From the NCBI GenBank assembly GCA_008638375.1, contig CM018052.1, positions 15,898,450 to 15,962,449 on the forward strand: 64,000 bases of DNA. The letters run 5' to 3'. Under the pieces are notes generated by a model. That model was not told the origin of the DNA. It made no database searches and saw only the letters and a list, made by a program, of their open reading frames with translations. The translations under genes were made by a program, and so were the position numbers. This document shows, piece by piece, positions 21,608-32,800 of the stretch. Within the stretch, counting starts at the first letter, position 1; each line of letters opens with the position of its first letter. This DNA is from Nyssa sinensis. Its lineage: Eukaryota; Streptophyta; Magnoliopsida; Cornales; Nyssaceae.

Positions 21608-24564
21608 TGTCACACCATAAATTTTCACAAACCCAAGGAGTGAGTGAAATGAATTAAGAAAAATAAATAAAAGGGCGATTAAGATGGATTCAATTGATTA
21701 TGCATTCATTCTCCCATGTTTCCCCAAGATTTGAAATGAAGCTTGCTATTAAACTTAACCAAAATGGTCTTTTAATGTCAATCAAATGTCTCTCCCAATC
21801 AATACTCAAAATTAGTCTAAGACATGTTCAAGGGTAACCTCTAATATAGCCCCAAAATGTCTTTAAATATGCTTTAGAATAGTGACCCCAAATGAGCCTC
21901 AAAATGTCCCAAGGCATAAGCCAAGAATAGGTCAAAAAGTCTACCAAAAGTGGTCCAAGGAAGTGGCCAAACATGGCTTATAAGAGTGGCCAAATATAGC
22001 CCCATAAAGTGGTCAAACATGACCCAAAAGAGTGGTCAAACATGGCCCAAAGGTTGGCCAAACATGGCCCAATAGGATGCCCAAACATGGTCCAAAAAAG
22101 TGCCCAAACATGGCTAAGAAAGGTGGCCAAAAGGGGCAGGTGTTAGGGGTGCAACAGGCTGTCGCGCATGGGGCAGTAGTGGCACAAGGGACGAGCGCGC
22201 AGGGCATGGCTGGGGCCCGCGGTAGGCTGGGGCGCGCTACAGGGGGCTGGGCATGGCCTGGGGGCAGTTTTCTGCATTTTCACTATAGCTATCTACGGCT
22301 AAATTTCTCTGTCCAGCAGCCAATTTTCTCTGTTTTTCAAATTTTTTTCCCAAATTTTAAATGCCATTTTTTTTTTTTTCCATTTTTAGCCCACTTCTTC
22401 AAGGTTTTTAACCCCCCTTTATTGGGACTTTTCTCAACTATTTATGGGGTGTTTCACACACCTAATTTCTACCTTAATTTCACAAAATTTTTAACATAAC
22501 TTCCTTTGTTTTCTATGCATTTTCCCACCTAATATTTTGCAACAATTCATATATATAATAGCATCACAATCCATCCTCGCTCGATGGCCACAATTCATGG
22601 GAATTAAACATACATTCATTTTCTTCAACATATATACATTCAAGGCACATTAAATAAATATATCCTACATGTCATTTGGACTTAAGTCCTTACATTACAA
22701 ATTAGCCCAAGACCTATAGTTCACCATTCTTCCAAGTTAAAACACAAGTCTTTTGGGCTTATACCCATACATACAAAATATGCCCCAAGGGCCAAATATC
22801 CTTCCAAGTTCTTTTCCCCTCATTCCTTCAAGACTTCATCAAGTCTCAAGTACTGGGAACCTCATCTGTAATATGATATCCCACAAGGGGTCAGCTCAAC
22901 TGCTGGTATGACATAATGTTAATGCAAAGAATAAAGTTAAGGCGTGGCATGTGCAAGTGTACATTTATAATTTACATGCCTTCCAATTCATTAATACAAC
23001 GCAATGGAAATATGCGTGACACACCCATACAAACTCTGTGCCACCATGTCTCAGTTTACAGATCGTTCACGTTGGCTCCGCGAGTACCAAACCCGTTCAC
23101 GGATTGCTCCCGTTGGATACTGGGCACTAATGCAATGGCCAATTTTGGGTTTTTCACCACAGGATGTACACCTTCATAATACATAGCACCAAGTGCTCAA
23201 CCCACACTATGTTTTCAAAGAATCACACCATGCCAATATGCTTTGATTTCACCATGCAATAATGCAATCTTAATGAAGCATTTTATCAAACACATGTAGC
23301 ATGCTTTAAATAATGCAATGTACTTAAAGCAACTATAACTTTTATATTACAAAACTTTGTCTACATGAACCTAACATGTAATCCAATCAATTTCACATAT
23401 AAACACATTACATATTCACAACCTTAACAATTTCTCAAAGATCATAAAATACATAAAGTACCAACAGATGGAATAAATCATCACTCTCAAACCACAAGAG
23501 TTTCTCTACATGAACATAAGCTAGAATGCAATGAATCAAACATATAAATAAGTTACATGTTCATCACTTTGACAAATTCTCTAAGATTACAAAATACATA
23601 AAGCACCAATACTTTGAATAAATCATAACTTTCCAACTACAAGATTTTGTCTACATGAACATAAGCTAAAATACAATGAATTATACATATAATCATGGTT
23701 CATGTTTATCACTTTACTAAATTCCCAAAGAATACAAAGAACACACAAGTACATAAACAACCAACTCTAGGTTTTCAAAGCAACTATATCCTAAGTGATT
23801 TTCTAACAACAAATAAATATATAAATCATTCAATAAACTTATAAAACACTCCTAAACTTAACCATATTCCTTACTTAGCAAAATAACATACCTAAAAGAG
23901 TTTTTCTCAACCCTAGGGAGTTGTGTTTGCTGTGCAGCTGAACCAATCAGTGAGAATGTAGCCCTTGACGTGAGGAACAACTTTCAAGAAGGAAGTCTTG
24001 TAAAAATCTAAGCCTAGAGGTGTGTTTTGGAAGCTTGAAGATTGGAAAACCTAGGTTTTCTCTTCACCTTTCTCTCATACACGACTTGTTACTGTATCTC
24101 AGACCAAAAAAATGATATTTTTACACTAAGGGGGCTGTATTTATAGTAAAGGGGTAAAAGGGCAAAATGACCTTTTTGCCCTTAATGAATCCGGAACCCT
24201 ATTACACTATAACCCGTCCCAAAATGCCTCAATTTGACATTCTAATTTAGCCAAAGTTCATAAAATTATTTTCAATGAAAATTTTCCAAAAAATTTATTT
24301 TCTCCTGCAGTCGGGTTTGGCCGATTCCACCCCTGATACCTTTTTGGTCCAATTTTTGAAACTATCTCCGAACAGGCTCAAATTTTTATAGGAGGTGTAT
24401 TTGAATATTCTAAGCATATTTTCCTTCTATGACATACTCAAAATATGCTCCTAACCATGGCTTATATCTAAAAGTGCATGTGTAGTGTCCTACCGGCAAA
24501 TAATGCATGAATAGTGTCCTACTGGCAAAACGAAAAAATTTTCCTCATTTTTTAGGTCTCTATA
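21608..24564 (-). repeat. Nested solo LTR with GTGTC target-site duplication
   Basis: Starts TGTCACACCATAAAT and ends GGTCTCTATA, and is flanked on both sides by GTGTC (21603-21607 and 24565-24569). The right end is TA rather than CA, a one-base change. The interrupted copy 2 sequence resumes cleanly across the duplication. Orientation is minus: a TATA box (CTATAAATAC, about 24142-24151) is followed downstream by a leader and a splice-donor-like CTTTTAG/GTATGTT near 23890. Length 2957 bp, no coding capacity recognised. The longest frame (22032-22499) only runs through the internal tandem repeat. Confidence 0.8.
21945..22135 (+). repeat. Tandem ~25-bp repeat (GGCCAAACATGGCCC)
   Basis: About seven imperfect units of AGTGGCCAAACATGGCCCAAA, followed by a GC-rich island (22130-22265) that is unusual in this AT-rich window. 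Unit variation is mainly in the AA/AG spacer. Confidence 0.85.
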
Positions 24565-25187
24565 GTGTCTATATTTTTGATCTAGCTAATAAGATTTTTG
24601 TGTGCTTAGGATTGCATATTGGATATTAGGGATTGTCCTTATCGGATTTGCATTAATTTTTACACGTTACTTGTTTGTGTGTTTTGGGAAACCCTACTGA
24701 GCGTTATGGCTCACCCTTGCTGTTCATGGGAATGACAGGTACTGGACTTGTAGAGGACAACTGTTAGAGCAGCACAAGATAGACAAAGACTTAAGTAACA
24801 TTGGTTTCAAATAATTGTATTCATTCATTGTGTATTGTAAAGGGTGTCTGTACCCTTCTCGACATAACGTATGCGTTGTATATTGATCGTTAGAATTAGC
24901 TTTGAACTTTATCTTGTTATATACTATTGATGAATATTTTTAGTTTAGTTACGTCGTATTATGATCTATTTCATTTAATTCCGTTACGGGACTTGAACAA
25001 GTATAAAGCATAAGAACGAACCGAAATCAATTAGAGGAAAATTGTTAATGGAAAATCAACTCTAAATAAATGGATTGTATTAGATTTACTTGACTAGGAT
25101 GATTAGTGCCAATCACATACTTATCTTATAGTTCAGGATCCCGGTGACCCCTTAGTCTTGTCCATATAGGACCGGGGTGTTACAGAA

Positions 25188-25199
25188 TGGTATTAGAGC
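25188..25199 (+). other. tRNA-Met primer-binding site after LTR copy 2
   Basis: TGGTATTAGAGC lies three bases after the LTR end; it differs from the canonical TGGTATCAGAGC complement of initiator tRNA-Met by one C-to-T change. It shows that copy 2 is or was a 5' LTR. No gag follows: the next 1 kb passes into another LTR remnant. Confidence 0.85.
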
Positions 25200-26182
25200 T
25201 TTTGGTTTTGAATACCTAGGAGAGTGAGAGAGGTTAGACCTCAGATTGCTTGGGTTGGTTGTTGTGTGTGCTTGTTGCATTTGGTACTTACAATTGTATA
25301 TTGTGCTTGATTGATTAGCTAGAATTGTAAATTCTTGTCCATATGATAGACCGTAGGTTTTATGAGATAGGTTGTGTATAACTAGATGTGAAATGATATT
25401 GTTATAAGTTTAGCATTTTTGTTGAAGGCTGTGTAAAATAGCCCACCTTGAAAGACCTTATCTCCTACCTCCTATAGAATTAGAATCTCACATTTTACAG
25501 AATTAAACCTCATTATCTTAGCTTTGAAATGGCTCAAGAATGACCTTAATTAGGGAAATATTAAGGGAGTTATGCTGATTTTAAGAAACCTGCGTAAAAT
25601 CTGACCACTGTTTACAAATCAGTCCATAACTTGAGTTCTAGGCATTATTTTCGAGTGCTTCAAAGTTTTATGGAAACTAGACTTATAGTGGAATATGTCA
25701 TATAAAGACCAAAATAGAAGGTTTTATAAATTGGGAAATGCAGATCTTTAAACAGGGCAGACATGCTGTGCGAATAGAGCAATTCAAACCTGCCTTCACA
25801 TTTTTGTTAATAACTTAAGCTACCATATGTATTTTTGAGTAATTCCAAAGCTCACTGAAAGTAGAATCATATTAGAACATGTTCTTAAAAGCTTAAGATA
25901 TAAGGTCTTATGAGTTGGGAGATATGGGGTTTCAAACATAGCCGAGCTGTTTAGTGAACAAAAAAAGAAATGAACCATAGGTTGTATCCTAAATGAATCT
26001 ATTTTTTTTTGTTTTTTTGTTTTTTGATGCATGGGGTTTCAAGAAACAATGTATAATAGTTAAGTAGTAAATAGTGTAATTCATGGAATAAAAATCAAGT
26101 AGGGTGAACTTTAAATATTACTAGATATACCATAGGGAGTCGATCACAACCTAGGTCTTTCGGGACTTGCGACTTGACAGAA

Positions 26183-26193
26183 TGGTATCAGAG
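26183..26193 (+). other. Second tRNA-Met primer-binding site after an LTR end
   Basis: GGGACTTGCGACTTGACA (an LTR end, 26179) is followed by GAA and TGGTATCAGAG. This marks a different LTR remnant ending at 26179, whose start may lie near 25431 but could not be fixed. The internal region behind it is AT-rich and non-coding. Confidence 0.75.
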
Positions 26194-28399
26194 TTCTAGG
26201 TTTAGAATGCGTTGGGATGATGGGATAGGGCTTAAAGTAAAATGATGGTGACTTGATAAAAAAAAATTGTTTGAAGTATGTGCTTTATAATTTTGACTTA
26301 TTCATATAAAATACCTATTGTCAATGTTTAGTAGGAGTTGATACACTCACTTTAGAAGGTATTACATTTTCTCTACAAGAATATACATGTGTGAAAATTA
26401 TGATCTTATGATATAATTATTAGTAAGTATATGCTCAAATACTTGGATAATATGAGTGTGATTTAGTATGAAGTGTAAGTGTATGCATGCTTGTTATATG
26501 TTACATTTACTTGTGGTAAACTAAGTTAGAAATAGAAAATACATGAGTAGATACCAAAGTTATTTGCAAGTGCTTGTGTATATCTAAGACTGTCACTTGC
26601 ATGTCTAGTAGGTAGTATAAGCACTGCCATGCTTGTTATAGCATGAGATGTACAAATGAGTGAATATGAGGAGTAGTTTAATATTATGATTAAATACTTC
26701 TTGTTGCGTGAACGTTTAATATTTTTGAAATTGCTAAGTTGACATACAAGATATATATGTACAATTTGAACATGTGTGTTGCTATAAATCTTATTACTTG
26801 ATGAAAACAAAAGTGGTGATATGAAATGCATAAATTAATATTATCATTGTTTGCAAGCATATGTAGATTGTTTGCAAATATATTTTAAATATGTGCATGT
26901 TTGACTTGACATGCAATGTGAATACACGTGTAATACTCAAAATTATAATTACATCTTAATTGACAAGAACTTGAATATCAGGATCTCAAAAGAATAGTAC
27001 GATTACATTTGAGTATGTATGTATACTATGATATCGTTAACATAAATTAGTGCATAAAATAAACACAGGTGTGTTTATTGTGATTATCATTGAATATGAT
27101 ATACCAAAATATGATTATGAGAGATACAAGTTGATATAAGAATAAATCGTAGATGTATGCATATTAGGTTAGGAACTTAAGTATGATTTGGTAGAAGTTA
27201 TATACAAAAAGGGGCTCTTTAGAGCATTGTGTTTGCCACCTAGGCATTATATAAAGGGTGATATATATACCATGTATAAATGAAAGTGTAACTAAGTGGC
27301 ACAAGGAGTGAATCAAATTGAGATATCACAACATTATGAGTTTAGCAGCGTGTATACCTAATTAAGTCTATGATTGTTTAATAAATATTGAATGTCCTCT
27401 AAATTAATTATTATGTCCTAGGTGTTTAGCATATGAAGCATATTGGTGGGTATTCATAGACATAAATAAGTTACATAAATTAATACATTTCATATAACTT
27501 AGAAATGGGATAAATACAAAATCGAAAGGAGAATTCAAGCTTTTAAAATTCATTGCATGATAGTGAGGCTATGTATTCAAATAGGTTGGCTAGTGATCAT
27601 GGGAGGATCATAGTAGATTAAATTTTTACCCAAGGAAAATCCAAGAAAGTCTCATTTTTAGTCCTGTTGTAGCTTGCAAAATTGGTTTTTAAGGAAAAAA
27701 TCAGAGTTTTTTCAGAAAAATTTAAAAAACTTGACAAAATTCTGCAGAGTAGGAGGGCAGCTCTTTGTGTTGCGATAGGCACACAGAGGCTTTTACCTTC
27801 TGTGCCAACCGGCCAACGTAGAGGAGTATTTTCTCGACTTTCTAGCTTTTTTTTACTTCGCAAATTTGCGTGAAAAAGTCTGTATGTGTTTTACGAAAAC
27901 TGGGTTTAAATTCCTGAATCATGAATCTATGGCATATTATATGTATGGCGCTTCGATTAGGTAAAGGTTTCAAGGCTCTCCTTTTGACAGGATGTGCCAT
28001 ATACCTCCCACAGGCATTAGATTGTAATGATTATGGTCAAATGGTACTGCATCACCTTTTTGCATACTATCCCAAGGCCATTAGAATGTATTGTCCCCTG
28101 TCAAGCGGTATTTGATCAAGTAGTGGAGGGCTTTCAGTGGCGACACCCGTCAAGCTGAGTGAGTATACGGGGCGAGGGCTACTCACTGTCAGAGGTTTAG
28201 AGGGTATGTAGCGCAAATGCAAATGCTATAAAGTGATGTGTGTGCAAGGTATTTAGATTTTAGTCATTTTTTATTCATCCATCCATACATTCAAGTATAC
28301 CTCCATTCATCCATCATAAAACATAAAAATAAATAAATGTAAAGAAAGAAAACAAAATAGCCTTGAAGTGAATACTTTACCGAGTCTAGCCCTCTTTAG
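26194..28399. other. AT-rich sequence without recognisable gene
   Basis: Short frames only, none resembling a known domain. The last part may be internal sequence of the element whose LTR starts at 28425, because that LTR is minus-oriented and its primer-site side faces here. A slightly GC-richer piece (27720-28200) contains no long frame. Confidence 0.6.
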
Positions 28400-28424
28400 T
28401 CCCTAGTGGAGTCGTCATTATGGG

Positions 28425-30616
28425 TGTTAGCATCGGAAAAAAGGAAAGTATGAATCCTCTTTCCTATGGATTTAGAAGGATCCTGATTGTCTCTTTCCCT
28501 TAAGATGGGAATGAACGTCTCTTATGGGAGATAGAGAAATTGAAGAGTCGCCAGCTTATTTTTTAGTAAGAAACAAGCAAACCCGTTACCAATTAAACAA
28601 TACATATGAAGGAAATTGAAAGCAATAGAATGAAAATTACATCACTTTAATAATAAATACATACTAAAGGATTCCTTAACATGGATCAAATAAAGATAAA
28701 TCCTTGAAATAAAGCGAAAATACTAAAGAAACGGGTTCGGGGGCTAAAGTACAGAGTGGTAAGGTGTTAGGCACCCACCTTACCCAATCCGAATGGATCG
28801 GCCTCGAATATTCACTTGCAAGGCTATTTTGTCATGAAAGAAACTAAAAAGAGAGATGCGAGTCTGGAAATAATAAAAGATCTAGTGTAAAGAAATAAAA
28901 CAGAACTGAAAAAGACAGAAAAAAGATTCGACACGGGCCAGAAGGCTTCCTACGCTTTCAAAAGACGGAATCAGAGTCACGTAGTTCTCTAGTTTACCCT
29001 CTTCTATCAAGAGTGATAAAAGAGGCGAGATCAACCGGATCTTAAAAAAAACTATTATGGGTTTGAAAGCGTACCTTATTCAGTTGTGGGAGTCGGGCAA
29101 CACTTCAGCTAGGAAGATCTGATCCGGATGCTTCAGTTAGGTAGATCTCTGACTTGTTCTTTAGATTGGAAAGCGTCGCTTCGACTTGCTTCATGAAGGG
29201 AGGTTGTCACTTCATCAGGGCTTCAGCCTCGAGAGAGAGAGAGAATTCTTGTAGAGAGAACTCTAGAATTAAACTGACAGCATGAGGCTATGGAAATTGT
29301 TTCTTTCTCCGTCCCCCAAAATTGATGGCCACGGGTTCTATTTATAGGAAAATATAGAGCTTTAATCCAAGGGCTTAAGATGAAACCCTAAAATAGAGAA
29401 CTAGGATAATGTTTTGAGTGATAATTATCTAATTAAATAAATATAAAATTAAATAAGAATGATTATCCTAACTAAATAAATTAATAAATAATTATGACAA
29501 TGCACAAACTAATAGAATTAGCTTGTACATGCAAGAGCCAATGAGATAGAAGAAAAATAGAATTTAATTGGAAAATAAACTTTAAAGTGAAAATGTCCAG
29601 CTTCAATGTATCTCCATTTAAGAAAATATCAAGCAACCAGATTTATGAAAACTCTAAAAGTGGAAAGTCCTAATTAAGCCTAAATAGACTACTATCACTC
29701 AAGATTACCAAATCTTCTCTTAATTCGGTGGAGAATTTCTAAATTGCCACAAGATATGTGAAAAGACCAAATTGCCCCCGATTTGTCTCCAAAGGGCTAA
29801 AATTATCAAAATACCCCTATATAGGTAAAATGATACAGAAATTATGAAAATTTTCCTCAAGCAACTAGGAAGTCCTATTGAGGGTAGGATTATGCCAAAT
29901 TACCAAAATGCCCTTAGTGGGCAAAAAGGTGCTGAAATTATGAAATGCCCTCCGGTGGGTAGGAAAGTCCTAACAAGAGTGAGACTCTATCAAAAGGAAT
30001 CCTAATAGGAATAAGACTCTATCAGGAGGAGTCCTAATGGAATTGAGACTCTGACAACAGAGTCCTAGCGGGAATAAGACTCTGTTAGGAAGAGTCCTAA
30101 CGGGAATAAGAGTTTGTCAAGAGGAGTCCTAATGGGAATAGGACTCTGTTAGAAGGAGTCCTAATGGAACTGAGACTCTGGCAGGAGAGTCCTAATGGGA
30201 ATAGGACTCTGTCATGAGAAGTCTTAATGGGAATAAAACTCTGTCAAGAGGAGTCCTAATGGAACTAAGACTCTGGTAGGAGAGTCCTAGCGAAAATAAG
30301 ACTCTGTGAGCACGAGTCCTAATCGAACTGGGACTCTAACAGGAGAGTTCTAGCGAAAATAGGACTTTCTCAAGAGGAGTCCTAATGGAACTAGGACTCT
30401 GGAAAGAGAGTCCTAATGGGAATAGGACTCTATCATGAGGAATCCTAATAGAAATCGGACTCTGGTAGGAGAGTCCTACCGGAACTGGGACTCTGTTAGG
30501 AGGAGTCCTAATGGAAATAGGACTCCATCGGGAAGAGTCCTACTTGAAGTAGGTTTTTTGGTATAATTACCGAATTGCTACTATTTAATCAAATGTCACA
30601 AAATGAGGTGTCTACA
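28425..30616 (-). repeat. LTR with hairpin minisatellite in U3
   Basis: On the minus strand it begins TGTAGACACCTCATTTTG at 30616 and ends CCGATGCTAACA at 28425, with TGT...ACA ends. A TATA box (CCTATAAATAGAA, 29337-29348) supports the orientation. Just beyond the end the minus strand reads TGACGACTCCACTAGGGA (about 28400-28417), which resembles the GGCGACTCCACTGGGGA sequence often found next to plant gypsy LTRs. The plus-side end abuts the copia RT fragment abruptly at 30617, so it inserted there or the junction is recombinant. Confidence 0.65.
29961..30550. repeat. Minisatellite of ~33-bp hairpin units (about 18 copies)
   Basis: Each unit contains GAGTCCTA, a 7-base spacer such as ATGGGAA, then TAGGACTC, so both arms are reverse complements. 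Variants GAGTC...GACTC keep at least a 5-bp stem. Units are separated by about 10 bases such as TGTCAAGAG. It lies in U3, upstream of the TATA box of the surrounding LTR. Confidence 0.9.
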
Positions 30617-31480
30617 GTAAGTAAGCTCACCAACCATACTCATCTCAAACCTTATTTTCATAGCTTCGGCAAACTTATGAGTATGTTTGGCACTAGTGGA
30701 TCCAAAAACAATGTCATCCACATAGACTTGAGCAATCACAAAATCTATACAATCTTTCCTTAGAAACATGGTCTTATCGGCTCCTCTTCTTGAAAATCCT
30801 TTTTTAAAGAGATATGTTGAAAGCTTCTCATACCAATCTCTTAGAACTTGTTTCAATCCATACAAGGCCTTTTTCAAATGGAAGACATGAGTAGAATTTT
30901 GTGGATCCTCAAATTCTTTAGGTTGCTTAACATAGACCTCTTCTTTAAGAATGCCATGAAGAAAATCACTTTTAACATCCATTTGAAATAATTTGAGTTT
31001 TAAATGGCATACCATGACTAGGAGAAGTCTTACATTATCCAACCTAGCTATAGGGGCAAAGGTCTCATCAAAGCCTATCCCTTCAACTTGGGTATAACCT
31101 TGAGTAACCAACCTAGCCTTGTTTCTCACTGTAGTACCATATTCATCTAGTTTATTTTTTAATATCTATTTGGTACCAATCACATTGTAGTGAGAAGCCC
31201 TAGGCACTAACTCCCAAACATCAATCTTAGAGAATTAAATCAACTCTTTCATGGTAATGATCCGATCTTCATATAGAACAACTTCTTTGATGTTTTTAGG
31301 TTTAATCTTTGAAGTGAAGCAATGAAAATTCATTTCATTGTAGAGTTGAGACCCCTTACCCATTATTTTGGTTTGGTCATGATATCTTCCCACCCACATA
31401 GGTAAACCTCTAGCTAAATTAGATGAGGTACCTACTTCATCAAAACGTCATTTGTATTTGTTTGTGCGGAGGGATACCAC
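30617..31480 (-). pseudogene. Ty1/copia reverse transcriptase fragment
   Basis: The minus frame 31129-30617 is open and carries KARLVTQGYTQVEGIGFDET, FQMDVKSDFLHG, ALYGLKQ and the catalytic YVDDIVFGS. Weaker homology with frame breaks and a stop (NVIGTK-stop-ILKNKLDEYG) extends upstream to about 31480. It ends at GELT where the neighbouring LTR starts. Only the N-terminal two thirds of the copia RT domain remain, with no integrase or RNase H nearby. This is an orphan fragment, probably SIRE/Tork-type, and not functional. Confidence 0.9.
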
Positions 31481-32800
31481 AAGGATATCACTTAAGGTCC
31501 CAAAGAGTGAATTACCTAGAAGGGGGGGTTGAATAGGTAGATCTAGAATTAAAATTTTCTTTCAAGTGAATTCCAATTCTTGGTTAATTACAAAGATGAC
31601 ACAATCAAAAAAAAATACTCAACGTGATTAATCCAATATTTAAGCCCTTCCACTGAGAATCAACCAATACACCAACTTATTCAAACTTCACCTAATTGAT
31701 CAACTAGATTGATTTTATAACAATTTTCAAATTCAAGCGAAATTAACTAATCTATCAATTTTGATTTTAATCAATTTACTAAATCAAGATTTTCAATATC
31801 ATAAATTGATGCACAATTATGAAAAACATGAGAACTTAATTTTTAAAATTCAACAAAAGCAATTCAATTAAGCACATAGTAAATTGAAAGAAATGGAGAG
31901 AAAGAGTTTGCAAACTGATTGATGACGGAGAAAACTCTTCCAAGGACAACAATCCTTTGAGTAAAACTCCATGGTTGGGCCAATGCTCATGGAAGGAATG
32001 CATTATGATGGAAAGTGAAATACAACGAATTTCTGAAAGAGTTAAGTACCTCTAGCTCCGTTCTCCCCGTTTACGTCTTCAAATTCCACTCGAATCCTCA
32101 AGCTTCTCATAGTCAATCCTTTAAACAACTGGACTCCTCCACAGTCTCGGACTCCTCCAATCAAGCCACTCAACAATTGTGAATCCTCACGACCTCAGTG
32201 TCCACCAATCGCTCAATGCCGAATCGTCGTGCTTGAACTCCGTTTATCGTTAATGATGAGTTTAACATGAACAAAGGCTCTTTAGATCTGATTGGATAAT
32301 GTGGTTTGATAAAATCCGATCAATGAAAATGAGTAGAGATGATTATGAATGTCATGTATGAACAATCTCTCACAAGAGCTTCAAGATCTTTCAATAATTT
32401 AGCTCTAAAAAATTAAGACTCTTTCACTCTATTTTTGGCTGCTCTCAAATGTATTTTTGCCTAATTTTTGCAAAGAGCTTGATTGATCCCCAAATGAGTA
32501 GAAATTGGATTATAAATATGTTTTCCACTCAGGGTTCATTCGAACGAACCATCACTCGTTCGAACGAGCACTTGCTCATTCGAACGAACAAGGAACAAAT
32601 ATCAAACGAGTACAACTCTGAGGTTACAGCAACTCGTTTGATACAGAAGTTCGAACAAATGAAAATGAATGAGAACGAACCTTTCTGTTATTCATTTGAA
32701 CGAGCCAAAGCTTCGTTCGAATAAGCAACAATGAGTTCCTCATTCATTACTTGTCTTATGAACTAAATTTTTCCCATTAGGTTTTTAAAGATGCATTTTG
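31481..32800. repeat. Probable copia LTR-like sequence with TTCGAA palindrome cluster
   Basis: Around 31515 the sequence CTAGAAGGGGGGGTTGAATAGG resembles a motif frequent in plant copia LTR/leader regions. Between 32535 and 32720, motifs of the form CTCGTTCGAACGAG occur repeatedly in perfect or near-perfect form. No coding frame is recognised; boundaries are not determined. Confidence 0.4.

Larger units (their letters stand above)
18430..25184 (+). repeat. Long gypsy-type LTR, copy 2, split by a nested LTR
   Basis: The 3' end is firm: it finishes GGGGTGTTACA at 25184, followed by GAA and a tRNA-Met primer site. The 5' end is estimated near 18430, just before a segment with GGGACTGATGTAAGTCACGGGAC typical of Del/Tekay-like LTRs. 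Bases 21608-24564 are a later insertion, leaving roughly 3.8 kb of LTR. It is homologous to copies 1 and 3. A CT microsatellite (18889-18919) and GT-rich sequence lie in the presumed leader. A mini-exon-like piece (AACAG/GAAATGGAGG...CGTGAG/GTTT, 21482-21511) and a late acceptor near 24740 parallel LTR1-4. Confidence 0.75.

Noticed and set aside
22032..22499. 155-codon plus-strand ORF with Gly/Pro/Lys-rich N-terminus
   Set aside because: It runs through the 25-bp tandem repeat and a GC-rich island of a solo LTR, then through low-complexity T-rich DNA. There is no known domain and no splice or promoter context for this strand; the LTR orientation is opposite.
29961..30550. Possible CRISPR-like or tRNA-like array because of repeated short palindromes
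   Set aside because: Units are head-to-tail and diverged throughout, with no unique spacers, inside an LTR U3. A hairpin minisatellite explains it.
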